DNA of 6,087 nt from Sulfurimonas sp. Its GTDB lineage: Bacteria; Campylobacterota; Campylobacteria; Campylobacterales; Sulfurimonadaceae. Position numbers and translations under genes: made by a program. Numbering within the stretch: position 1 is the first letter of the stretch; every line of letters starts with the position of its first letter. The notes under the pieces are model-generated. The model saw only the letters and a program-made list of their open reading frames with translations. It was not told the DNA's origin and ran no database searches. The stretch spans positions 1 to 6,087 of the forward strand of contig DAOVJL010000080.1 of the NCBI GenBank assembly GCA_030673275.1, read 5' to 3'. Of the stretch, positions 1 to 5,640 are shown in pieces.

Positions 1-211
1 GACTTAATATTTTTTGAAGTGACTTTTTTACTTTTATTTTATCTGAATAAACCCCTTTAAGAGCACTTAATTCTGCAGAGAGTTTTAATGTTTCTTTATA
101 AGCATATTTCGCCTCTTTTAATTCGCTTTTTGCACTGCTGAGTCCAAACGATACGATAACTAAAGCAAGCAGAAGCAAAATGGCAATATGTATAGGATTG
201 ATGCGACTCAC
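1..211 (-). CDS. gspM: GspM-like T2SS inner-membrane protein, N-terminal 70 residues (runs off left edge)
   Basis: This is the 5' part of a gene whose end lies beyond the left edge. I start it at the GTG at 209-211, because it forms a GTGA overlap with the stop codon (208-210) of the gspL-like gene before it, and the frame then stays open to the edge. The 70 visible residues have a short N-terminus (MSRINP), one hydrophobic segment at about residues 7-23 (HIAILLLLALVIVSFGL), then a charged Lys/Glu-rich helix likely to form a coiled coil. A single N-terminal membrane anchor, then a helix, directly after gspL, is the layout of GspM, which pairs with GspL in the inner membrane and links the platform to the periplasm. 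GspM sequences are poorly conserved, so the name rests mainly on position and topology; a PilO-like protein is the same idea under another name. Confidence 0.6.
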   Translation of the reverse strand, partial: MSRINPIHIAILLLLALVIVSFGLSSAKSELKEAKYAYKETLKLSAELSALKGVYSDKIKVKKSLQKILS

Positions 212-1149
212 AGGTTCATCTCCACATATAAAGTATTTTTCTTATAATTAGTTTTAAATTTCACTTTTTTAGGATTTAAAATCTTTGTTATATGTGTAAA
301 ATTTTCTCTGTTCACCCCACTAAAATTTGCACTAAGAGTTTCATTCTTAACATTAAGCTGTGTTAACTTTTCTTCTTGTTTTAACCTTACAGACAGTATA
401 TAGGATGTGTATAATCTAATGTTTGTTTGTCTGGCATGGATAGTTTGATATTCTTTTAACATTGATCTGTTTTGAAGCATGGTTTCTTTTAAATTATGCT
501 GTGAAAAAAGTTTTTCTTTTGACTCTACAATATCTGCAGACTTTTTGGCTGTAATAAGATACTCACTTCCCACAAGTAAAATTAGCACAAGAATCATTGC
601 ACCTATGCTGTAAAGACTTCTTGAATCTACAATATGCCCAAACTGCTGCAAGGTTATTGTGTGCTTAGACAGTGAAAGAAAAGTAAGGTCTAGCTCACCT
701 TTTTCTTCTATCCAGCAGCATGGTACCAATATGACAAGTTCATCTTTTACATAGATGCTCTGCTTTTCATTTACTTTGATAGCTCCCTGTGTATTTTGCA
801 GTTCACTTTGAGCAAAATAGACATTAGCAACATTTGAGATTAAAATATTTTTTTTACTCATTACATCCAGTATGCGTTTATCTTCATATGCAAAAACAAA
901 GAAATTTGAGTTTAAACCTTGTGTTTCTTCACATTTATATGCGCTGTAACTGTAGTGTCCTTCGGGTAATATATCTTCAAAAACAGAAGGAAGAAATTTA
1001 AGTGCATCTCTTACATATTTAACAGGCAGAGATATTTTTTTTACCCAGTAAAGAGATGGGGACAAAATAATATTTACTTTCTCATTCACATTGGTAGCTT
1101 CTGAAAGAGGATCTAAAAAAAGTGTTTTATATTTTTCATTAAATGTCAT
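208..1149 (-). CDS. gspL: GspL-like T2SS inner-membrane assembly protein
   Basis: This 313-residue bitopic protein is probably the T2SS GspL, which recruits the GspE ATPase on the cytoplasmic side and pairs with GspM. It has a cytoplasmic part of about 175 residues, one membrane helix at about 178-198 (core SIGAMILVLILLVGSEYL), a helical stretch at about 201-245 likely to be a coiled coil, and a small C-terminal periplasmic part with alternating strand-like segments ending in LYVEMNL. That architecture fits GspL, although the cytoplasmic domain is shorter than the roughly 230 residues usual in enterobacteria. The ATG at 1147-1149 lies inside gspK: the two overlap by 11 bases (1139-1149). Its stop overlaps the GTG of the next gene by four bases. 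C144 and C145 are adjacent in the cytoplasmic part. The name rests on topology and operon position more than on motifs; a PilM/PilN-type relative is the alternative. Confidence 0.7.
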   Translation of the reverse strand: MTFNEKYKTLFLDPLSEATNVNEKVNIILSPSLYWVKKISLPVKYVRDALKFLPSVFEDILPEGHYSYSAYKCEETQGLNSNFFVFAYEDKRILDVMSKKNILISNVANVYFAQSELQNTQGAIKVNEKQSIYVKDELVILVPCCWIEEKGELDLTFLSLSKHTITLQQFGHIVDSRSLYSIGAMILVLILLVGSEYLITAKKSADIVESKEKLFSQHNLKETMLQNRSMLKEYQTIHARQTNIRLYTSYILSVRLKQEEKLTQLNVKNETLSANFSGVNRENFTHITKILNPKKVKFKTNYKKNTLYVEMNL

Positions 1150-2056
1150 AACTAAAATTTGTCCCCTCTTTTGTTTTCATATCATACTCAAATCTAACTT
1201 TAGCAATATTATTACTATTCATAATATTGACTACAACTTCTAAATATGGTTCAAAATAGCTTGTATTAAACTTACTAAGCGCATCTTTTTCATCATCTTG
1301 TAAATTTGTATTATCAATATTATTCCAAGTACCGGCACCGGATGCTATAGTTTGAGCTCTCTCTTTTGTGCATCCAAGCATCAGTTCCCAAACATCAGCA
1401 GTGGCATAGTTTAAATCAATACGAATATTTTTATCGCTGCTAAAATAAAAAAGATTGTCAAAATTTATATTTTTCAAATTATTATCATGAAAAGTCTTTT
1501 CATAAAAATCATCTATTTCACTCAAATGTTTTTTTGAAACAATGTAATCTCTAAATAAATCAGTTTTATCGTAAAATATTTCACTATTATAAGATAAGTC
1601 TTCTTTAGCTCCACTCATCATATCTAACATCATATCAACATAAGCAGCATTTATGTCATAATTACTAAAATATAAATTCAGTGCATCTGCCATCTCTTGA
1701 TTTACTTCATTTTTATCTTTAATGAGAATATTTGGATTTATTTTAGTCCTGGCACTTTTAATTTCTACAGAGATATTTATAGCCGGAGTATCAAAAGAGA
1801 TAAAACTAGGTTTGGATAAAAGGTCGTAAAAAGCTTCTTTAGACTTATTTTTAACAATACTTTCCAATTCATTAGAAGTTTTTAGTATTGCCAACACATC
1901 ATCCAAAACTACACTCGTTTGAAGCATAAAGTTTTCACTTTCAACCTCATTAGATGCCTTATTTACATACTTTAAGCCAATTCCAATACTTAGAGTTATG
2001 GCAATTATCAAAAACATAGTTATAAGAAGTGCAATAGCTTTTCTTTTTTTTAGCAT
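1139..2056 (-). CDS. gspK: T2SS minor pseudopilin GspK (tip protein)
   Basis: GspK is the large minor pseudopilin that caps the pseudopilus tip with GspI and GspJ. The 305-residue length fits the family. The N-terminus MLKKRKA followed by IALLITMFLII is a class III signal: basic leader, probable cleavage after A7, then a hydrophobic helix at about 8-29. Mature residue 5 is Ile rather than the Glu found in other pseudopilins, which is the known hallmark of GspK. Residues 102-109 (ARTKINPN) and 211-224 (IRIDLNYATADVWE) resemble the two GspK segments flanking its helical insert, the second being the LNxNTA-like motif before a short helix-hairpin-helix-like stretch. The C-terminus (about 267-290) returns to beta strands. 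The ATG at 2054-2056 is preceded by AGGA at a suitable distance and lies four bases after the gspF stop. The gene is very AT-rich. Confidence 0.85.
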   Translation of the reverse strand: MLKKRKAIALLITMFLIIAITLSIGIGLKYVNKASNEVESENFMLQTSVVLDDVLAILKTSNELESIVKNKSKEAFYDLLSKPSFISFDTPAINISVEIKSARTKINPNILIKDKNEVNQEMADALNLYFSNYDINAAYVDMMLDMMSGAKEDLSYNSEIFYDKTDLFRDYIVSKKHLSEIDDFYEKTFHDNNLKNINFDNLFYFSSDKNIRIDLNYATADVWELMLGCTKERAQTIASGAGTWNNIDNTNLQDDEKDALSKFNTSYFEPYLEVVVNIMNSNNIAKVRFEYDMKTKEGTNFSYDI

Positions 2057-2060
2057 GTAA

Positions 2061-3275
2061 CTATCCTATACTCATAGAAAAAATAGGCAGCAGCATTGCA
2101 GCAACGATAAAACCTATACTTCCACCGACAAAAAGCATAAGGGCAGGTTCAAGCAGAGTTAAGAGCATATTGATTTTATCTCTGTTTTCTTCAAAATACA
2201 ACTCTGAAATATTTGTCAAAACATTTTGAAGCTCTGAGGTGTCTTCACCTAAAGCTATTGACTGGATAAATGCGTAATCTATCTTGGTTTTTGAACCATA
2301 TAAAGCAGTTGAAAGCAGTTTTCCTTCAACAACTTTTTGGGAAGCATCTATAAAAAGCTCTTTTAAAACTAGGTTATTCAGAGTATTGGCACTTAAGTTT
2401 ATTGTTTGGACAAACGGTACACCTGAGCGAACCAAAAGTGAAGCAATATATGCAAACCTTGCCAACTCACTTTTTTGTGTTATTACGCCAAATAGCGGAA
2501 GTTTTAAGATGAGTTTATGAATATAGTAGGCAAAAGCATGACTTTTCTTCATAAGAAACATAAAAGTAACTATAGAGGTAAATATAAGTGCCAAAATAGT
2601 TGTAAAATTATTGTTGAAAAAATCACCCATTGCAATTACTGCCTGAGTAGCTTTTGGCAGCTCTTGATCCATACTATCAAAAACACCTGTAATTTGCGGC
2701 ACTACAAAAGAGAGCATAAAAGATATCATAAGCAATGATATAAAAATCATAAAAGATGGATAAGCAAAAGCACTTTTTATCTCTTTTACAATTTTATCCT
2801 GCTCTTTTAAAAAACGAGAGAGTTCCAAAAGAACTTCATCTAAAATACCGCTACTTTCACTGACTTTAATAGACTGCTTAAAAAACTCTGGCAATATCAC
2901 TACACTTTGAGATTCTAAAGCTGCATAAAAATCTTTACCTTCATCAAGATGCGTTGAAACCGTAGTTAAAAACAGCTTCATTTTTTTATTATTTTCATAG
3001 TGAGTTTGTAGTATTTTTAGAGCGGAAACTATGCTAATACCTGAACGAATATACATAGATAGTTCACGAGACAGAGCAGAAAGCTCTCTTGGGGGTATTT
3101 TATATTTACGAGAAAAAGTAAAATCTTCATAAAAGGCAGGGCTCTCTTCATTTATACTTTGATAAATTATTTTCTTGATTTTGAGCTTACTTTTTGCCTC
3201 GCTTATAGAGCTGGCTTCAAGTTTATCACTAACTTTTTTACCTTGTGAATCTATACCCTTATATCTAAAAATCAC
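2061..3275 (-). CDS. gspF: T2SS inner-membrane platform protein GspF
   Basis: GspF is the polytopic core of the T2SS assembly platform; it contacts the GspE ATPase and GspL and is needed to build the pseudopilus. At 404 residues it is full length. Residues 1-45 form the small N-terminal domain (IFRYKGIDSQGKKV), followed by two copies of the helical GspF domain at about 66-190 and 268-395. The duplicated signature is visible: ELSMYIRSGISIVSAL (71-86) and ARFAYIASLLVRSGVPFVQT (272-291). Membrane helices lie at about 172-195 (after AFAYPSFM), 224-243 and 376-400, the last ending in GFIVAAMLLPIFSM as is typical. The start is GTG at 3273-3275, making a GTGA overlap with the preceding pseudopilin stop. 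A GAGGT Shine-Dalgarno lies seven bases upstream, supporting this start. A PilC-type pilus protein has the same fold, but the neighbours favour T2SS. Confidence 0.93.
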   Translation of the reverse strand: MIFRYKGIDSQGKKVSDKLEASSISEAKSKLKIKKIIYQSINEESPAFYEDFTFSRKYKIPPRELSALSRELSMYIRSGISIVSALKILQTHYENNKKMKLFLTTVSTHLDEGKDFYAALESQSVVILPEFFKQSIKVSESSGILDEVLLELSRFLKEQDKIVKEIKSAFAYPSFMIFISLLMISFMLSFVVPQITGVFDSMDQELPKATQAVIAMGDFFNNNFTTILALIFTSIVTFMFLMKKSHAFAYYIHKLILKLPLFGVITQKSELARFAYIASLLVRSGVPFVQTINLSANTLNNLVLKELFIDASQKVVEGKLLSTALYGSKTKIDYAFIQSIALGEDTSELQNVLTNISELYFEENRDKINMLLTLLEPALMLFVGGSIGFIVAAMLLPIFSMSIG

Positions 3276-3817
3276 TGTCGTACCTCATACATCAACTGAT
3301 CTTTTACATCTGTTGCTTCTTTTAAAGAACTGTATACCGGTGTTGAAGTTAAGTAAGTGGAATAATCATAAACTCTGTTCTTAAACTCTACTAACACTTG
3401 GTCACCTACCCCTTTATTATCTATAGAAAATGAGAAACAAACATCCTCTTCAACATTTTGAGTATTAAAATATACTTTTTTTGTAATCTTTGATGCACCC
3501 AAATTAAAATCATATTTATAAACAGCTATAGAATCATCTATAAAGTTCTCAAGTGAGTCATCTTCACTACGCTTCTCACCGTCAACAAAGATATCACAAC
3601 TGGAACAATCATCTAAACATAAAATTTCCACACTGCTTTTATGCGTATAACTGTTAAGGTACTCCTTTAAGCTCTTTAGAGTCACTTCTACTTTACCTTC
3701 TTGAATCTTTTTAAAATTACTGATAGCCAAGGAGTAAACCACTCCAACAATCACTACAACTATCAATAGTTCCATAAGAGTGAAGGCATATCTTTTCAAC
3801 TTTCTACTTACACTCAC
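3272..3817 (-). CDS. T2SS minor pseudopilin with a Cys cluster (GspH/I/J-like)
   Basis: This 181-residue pseudopilin has a class III signal: basic leader MSVSRKLKRYA, probable cleavage after A11, then FTLMELLIVVVIVGVVYSLA with the conserved Glu at mature position 5 (E16). The C-terminal domain is mostly strand-like and carries C67, C71 and C74 (C-x3-C-x2-C) plus C127, which could form two disulfides in the periplasm or hold a metal. I cannot decide between GspH, GspI and GspJ; position after gspG suggests a minor pseudopilin of the tip or shaft. The frame starts at GTG (3815-3817), overlapping the gspG end by 14 bases (3804-3817). No convincing Shine-Dalgarno precedes it, so translation is probably coupled to gspG. 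A TTG six codons later would give a short KRYA leader and is an alternative start. The -1 residue is Ala rather than the usual Gly, as in GspG here. Confidence 0.85.
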   Translation of the reverse strand: MSVSRKLKRYAFTLMELLIVVVIVGVVYSLAISNFKKIQEGKVEVTLKSLKEYLNSYTHKSSVEILCLDDCSSCDIFVDGEKRSEDDSLENFIDDSIAVYKYDFNLGASKITKKVYFNTQNVEEDVCFSFSIDNKGVGDQVLVEFKNRVYDYSTYLTSTPVYSSLKEATDVKDQLMYEVRQ

Positions 3818-4235
3818 TCATTTTAATATCAGCTTTTTCATCTTTACCACCCTCTTTTCTATCAGCTCCGAGAGAGATAAGCTCAACAACACCATCTTCA
3901 TTTAGATAAATAAACTCTCTGCCCCAAGAATCTTTTGGCATTTTAGAGTCTTTAAAGTACCCGCCAGCTGAATATGAAAGGTACTTCTCTTCATCCGGGT
4001 TTTCTACTAATGCCTTTAAACCCTCCTCGGTCGAAGGGTAAACACTGTTATTTATTTTAAACATGTCAAGAGCACCGTTATATATACTCTTCATCTGAAC
4101 ACAAACCAAATTCTTCTTAGCCTCTTCAGCCTTACCTGTAAGATTTGGCATAACCATAGCCGCTAAAAGTCCCAATATCACGATTACTATCATTAACTCT
4201 ATTAAAGAAAAAGCTTTTCTTGATTTTTGCTGCAT
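3804..4235 (-). CDS. gspG: T2SS major pseudopilin GspG
   Basis: GspG is the main subunit of the T2SS pseudopilus. The 143-residue protein begins MQQKSRKA, then FSLIELMIVIVILGLLAAMV, the class III signal and N-terminal helix. Prepilin peptidase should cut after A8, leaving F9 as first mature residue and E13 as the essential Glu5. Family features follow: YPSTEEGLKALVENP (66-80), the KMPKDSWGREFIYL segment (98-111) and the calcium-site loop SLGADRKEGGKDEKADI (121-137), in which the aspartates and the GG turn match the GspG signature. C45 and C142 could pair. It is the first gene of the operon, with an AAAGG Shine-Dalgarno (4242-4246) six bases before the ATG. The leader ends KA rather than KG; I recall Ala at -1 as frequent in Campylobacterota, so this is probably a lineage trait. 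Confidence 0.95.
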   Translation of the reverse strand: MQQKSRKAFSLIELMIVIVILGLLAAMVMPNLTGKAEEAKKNLVCVQMKSIYNGALDMFKINNSVYPSTEEGLKALVENPDEEKYLSYSAGGYFKDSKMPKDSWGREFIYLNEDGVVELISLGADRKEGGKDEKADIKMSECK

Positions 4236-4241
4236 CCAATG

Positions 4242-4268
4242 CCTTTATATTTTTAATTACTTATTATA
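4242..4268 (-). promoter_or_regulatory. Promoter and ribosome binding site of the T2SS operon
   Basis: On the minus strand a perfect TATAAT (4263-4268) lies 27 bases before the gspG ATG, which would put the transcript start near 4256 and give a leader of about 20 bases. AAAGG at 4242-4246 is the Shine-Dalgarno. No TTGACA-like -35 is present; the upstream stretch is A/T-rich, as is usual for Campylobacterota sigma-70 promoters. No other promoter is obvious within the operon, which suits a single transcript for the pseudopilus and platform genes. Confidence 0.6.
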
Positions 4269-4336
4269 GTGAAATTTTTTTATTTTTGATATATTAAAAA
4301 TATTAATGTAAGGGCAAGATTATTAAATAGAGATAG

Positions 4337-4461
4337 AAGTTACATGTAGATACTCTACATGTAACAAAATTTATATAGTTATTTAAGTAAAGTCTTAGAG
4401 ATACTTCTAGCAGCTTCACGACCATCAAAGGCGACCGTAACAACTAAGTCAGCACCTCTGT
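4337..4461. repeat. 125-bp direct repeat, left copy (gltD 3' end plus hairpin)
   Basis: This block matches 5781-5905 in the same orientation at a constant offset of 1,444 bases, with six differences (4340, 4347, 4375, 4415, 4434 and 4436) and no gaps. It covers the last 26 codons of gltD, the stop codon and the downstream hairpin. Identity breaks sharply at 4462, where the remnant changes to another part of gltD, and fades at 4337 into unrelated intergenic DNA. Confidence 0.95.
4339..4365 (-). terminator. Hairpin after the gltD remnant (copy 1)
   Basis: A perfect 12-bp inverted repeat (GTTACATGTAGA, loop TAC, TCTACATGTAAC) lies 13 bases past the remnant's TAA codon. It is the duplicate of the hairpin behind the intact gltD. 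It is not GC-rich and is followed on the minus strand only by a U-rich, not pure U, stretch (TTCTATCTCTATTTAAT), so it is a weak-looking intrinsic terminator or a 3'-end stabilising hairpin. It would insulate the gspG promoter from transcription entering from the right. Confidence 0.5.
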
Positions 4462-4569
4462 TTTTGAATTATCATTTAATATAATCTCTTTTGGATATGC
4501 GAAAAAAGTAAAATCCACACCCTCTTCCACTGCATATTTATCCCTCAAACTTGGTTCTTTAGTATACTT
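4379..4569 (-). pseudogene. gltD: Decayed gltD remnant with internal deletion and frame change
   Basis: Two pieces of a glutamate synthase small subunit are joined out of frame. The 3' piece (4379-4459) encodes RGADLVVTVAFDGREAARSI then SKTLLK and TAA, differing from the intact copy at one residue (A to V). The 5' piece (4462-4569, other frame) reads KYTKEPSLRDKYAVEEGVDF and continues TFFAYPKEIILND, which resembles the GltD segment after the NADPH-binding region (typically ...EEGVxFxFxxxPKEI...). In that frame a TAG follows at 4444-4446. Roughly 90-100 codons between the two pieces are missing, as is everything upstream of 4570. The identification of the 5' piece comes from recalled family sequence, because the corresponding part of the intact gene lies outside the window. 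No start codon, promoter or full domain remains, so it should not make a functional protein. Confidence 0.82.
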
Positions 4570-4616
4570 ATTTTAGCTAATTGTTGGCTTGAAAGAGGTT
4601 AAGCAAATTTTCTTAA

Positions 4617-4636
4617 TTGTTCAGAGGGCTCAATTA
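4617..4636 (+). repeat. Left 20-bp inverted repeat
   Basis: TTGTTCAGAGGGCTCAATTA pairs with the reverse complement of 5641-5660 (TTATTCAGAGGGTTCAATTA) with two transitions. It contains an uninterrupted 9-base identity, TTCAGAGGG, which is GC-richer than its surroundings. Weaker AT-rich similarity continues inward (ATTTAAGTATTTTA here against ATTTAAATTATTTTA on the right), so the original repeat may have been longer. Confidence 0.7.
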
Positions 4637-4674
4637 ATTAACATTTAAGTATTTTAATTAACATTTAAGTATTT
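4635..4674 (+). repeat. Perfect tandem repeat, two 20-bp units
   Basis: TAATTAACATTTAAGTATTT occurs twice head to tail (4635-4654 and 4655-4674) without a mismatch. The period is about two helical turns and the second copy ends six bases before a TATAAT hexamer, covering the -35 zone of that promoter candidate. Two same-face sites in this position are what a response-regulator or activator binding region would look like, but a chance slippage duplication is equally compatible. Confidence 0.8.
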
Positions 4675-4680
4675 CAGTTT

Positions 4681-4686
4681 TATAAT
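4681..4686 (+). promoter_or_regulatory. Candidate upstream promoter (-10) for the secreted-protein gene
   Basis: A perfect TATAAT follows T-rich DNA (AGTATTTCAGTTT) directly after the tandem repeats. Transcription would start near 4693 and give a leader of about 155 bases containing two small hairpins. No -35 hexamer is seen, as is common in this lineage. It competes with the candidate at 4785-4814. Confidence 0.4.
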
Positions 4687-4715
4687 ATTAATAAGGATAA
4701 GGTAAAAATCAAAGT

Positions 4716-4758
4716 CGGTACAATACCGGAACAGATATATGTTATCTCTTTAAGAGAT
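4716..4758 (+). other. Two short hairpins in the putative leader
   Basis: CGGTA-CAA-TACCG (4716-4728) and ATCTCT-TTA-AGAGAT (4744-4758) are perfect inverted repeats with 3-base loops, 15 bases apart. They would be in the transcript only if the 4681 promoter is used. They do not match a riboswitch class I recognise. Confidence 0.4.
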
Positions 4759-4784
4759 GTAAAAAGTATCCAATGCCTCGTGGT

Positions 4785-4814
4785 TTGCCTTGTGGGGGAA
4801 TTATCAATGATAAT
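4785..4814 (+). promoter_or_regulatory. Candidate proximal promoter with overlapping palindrome
   Basis: TTGCCT (4785-4790) and GATAAT (4809-4814) are 18 bases apart and would start transcription near 4820, 29 bases before the ATG. The -10 lies inside a perfect 7-1-7 palindrome, ATTATCA-A-TGATAAT (4800-4814), which could be a repressor operator. The core AATGATAATCA recalls part of a Fur box, but the half-sites are in the reverse arrangement to the usual 7-1-7 Fur site. Confidence 0.35.
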
Positions 4815-4848
4815 CACAAATGTGAAAATCTAGAGAAAAGGATATATC

Positions 4849-5511
4849 ATGCAAAAATTTATGAAAATAGTAGTGGCAAGTACTTTGGTACTTGGTTTAG
4901 GAGCGGTGAGTGCAATGGCAGAAGCGTCTGCAAAAGCGACAGCGGCGGTATCTAGTGTTAATCTAATAAACTCAACAGAGGATCATAGTTGGTCAACAAT
5001 CCTTTCGAATAGTATCAAAACAGCAAATCAAAAAGATCTGTTTATTGATGCTTCGCTTGAATGTGGTCTTTATACTGATACGACGGTAAAAAGTAAGGGG
5101 TCAGTAAAAGATACTTCAACAGCAGAAGCGACAGTACAAGTGCAAGTGTTGATAGACGGGGAGCCAGCTGCACCGGGTGTAGTTACTTTTTGTAAGAGAA
5201 AACAAGAACTTGAAGCAGAACTTCAAGGTGTCTTGGAGCTTTGTACATTAGAGGGAGCAACGGAACTTTCACTGTGTGTTACAGATGAGGAGACAATTAG
5301 GCTGATGCTTGAGACGATGAATGCCAACTCTTTCAATTTTATTGCTGAAAATTTAACTGCTGGTACGCATATGATTGAAGTACAGGCAAGAATTGGTACA
5401 ACTTCAGCAAGTATGCTTGGAGCTGCTACTGCAACTGCAATGATCGGAAAAGGTTCAGTGACTATTGAATCAGTTAGAATGGTTAAAAACGAAGTTATTG
5501 AAATTCCGTAG
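4849..5511 (+). CDS. Secreted protein of unknown function
   Basis: This 220-residue protein has a clear Sec signal peptide: MQKFMK, a hydrophobic core (IVVASTLVLGLGAV) and a probable signal peptidase I site after A24 (SAMA then EASA). The mature part has four cysteines (C72 in LECGLYTDT, C115 in VTFCKRK, C132, C143) that could make two disulfides. Before C72 is SWSTILSNSIKTANQKDLFI (48-67). The N- and C-terminal thirds look like beta strands (VQVQVLIDGEPAAPGVVTF; HMIEVQARIGTT; GSVTIESVRMVK), and a helical part at about 118-160 lies between. I recall similar uncharacterised secreted proteins in other proteobacteria but know no function. The ATG at 4849 has AAAAGGA (4836-4841) seven bases upstream; M5 has none. 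It is the only plus-strand gene, convergent to gltD and divergent from gspG, and is GC-richer than the T2SS genes. An export link with the adjacent T2SS is only a possibility. Confidence 0.88.
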   Translation: MQKFMKIVVASTLVLGLGAVSAMAEASAKATAAVSSVNLINSTEDHSWSTILSNSIKTANQKDLFIDASLECGLYTDTTVKSKGSVKDTSTAEATVQVQVLIDGEPAAPGVVTFCKRKQELEAELQGVLELCTLEGATELSLCVTDEETIRLMLETMNANSFNFIAENLTAGTHMIEVQARIGTTSASMLGAATATAMIGKGSVTIESVRMVKNEVIEIP

Positions 5512-5533
5512 TTTTTGATTTAATCATTAAAAT

Positions 5534-5567
5534 GCCGGGTTGCCCAAAAGGCAGTTCGGCTTTTTTT
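5534..5567 (+). terminator. Rho-independent terminator of the secreted-protein gene
   Basis: The 11-bp stem GCCGGGTTGCC / GGCAGTTCGGC (three G-U pairs in RNA) has a CAAAA loop and is followed by seven T residues (5561-5567). It starts 22 bases after the TAG stop. This is the most typical intrinsic terminator in the window and marks the gene as a separate transcription unit that does not run into gltD. Confidence 0.9.
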
Positions 5568-5640
5568 ATTGCAATGTTTCAGAATTTATCAGGCATTAAA
5601 AGTCTGCTCTCCACTTTTACATATAAAATAATTTAAATTA

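Larger units (their letters stand above)
4570..4848. other. Non-coding stretch before the secreted-protein gene
   Basis: These 279 bases hold no gene I would defend. From left to right they contain unassigned AT-rich DNA (4570-4616), the left inverted repeat (4617-4636), a perfect tandem 20-bp repeat (4635-4674), a TATAAT hexamer (4681-4686), two small hairpins (4716-4728 and 4744-4758), a doubled TGCCTyGTGG motif (4774-4783 and 4786-4795), a second promoter candidate with an overlapping palindrome (4785-4814) and the Shine-Dalgarno at 4836-4841. The density of small repeats suggests a regulated upstream region or leader. Confidence 0.6.

Noticed and set aside
2284..2738. Two plus-strand open frames of 73-78 codons opposite gspF
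   Set aside because: They lie antisense to a well-supported GspF, lack a recognisable domain and have no credible upstream signals; they follow from the gspF codon pattern.
3175..3384. Plus-strand open frame of 69 codons
   Set aside because: It spans the gspF/pseudopilin junction on the opposite strand and has no family features.
4635..4674. CRISPR array
   Set aside because: There are only two head-to-tail units without spacers.
4768..4800. Minus-strand CACAAGGCAAACCAC resembling the first conserved block of a c-di-GMP-I riboswitch
   Set aside because: The second conserved block and the required stems are missing and no gene starts downstream on that strand.
4800..4814. Fur box
   Set aside because: The palindrome has the core AATGATAATCA but its half-sites are in the reverse arrangement; kept only as an unspecified operator candidate.
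4669..4833. Plus-strand open stretch including KVGTIPEQIYVISLRDVKSI
   Set aside because: It reads like protein for some 50 codons but has no ATG, GTG or TTG near its beginning and I recognise no family. A decayed gene fragment cannot be excluded.
4773..4955. Plus-strand open frame of 60 codons beginning MPRGLPCGG
   Set aside because: It overlaps the signal-peptide region of the 4849-5511 gene in another frame and has no good Shine-Dalgarno.
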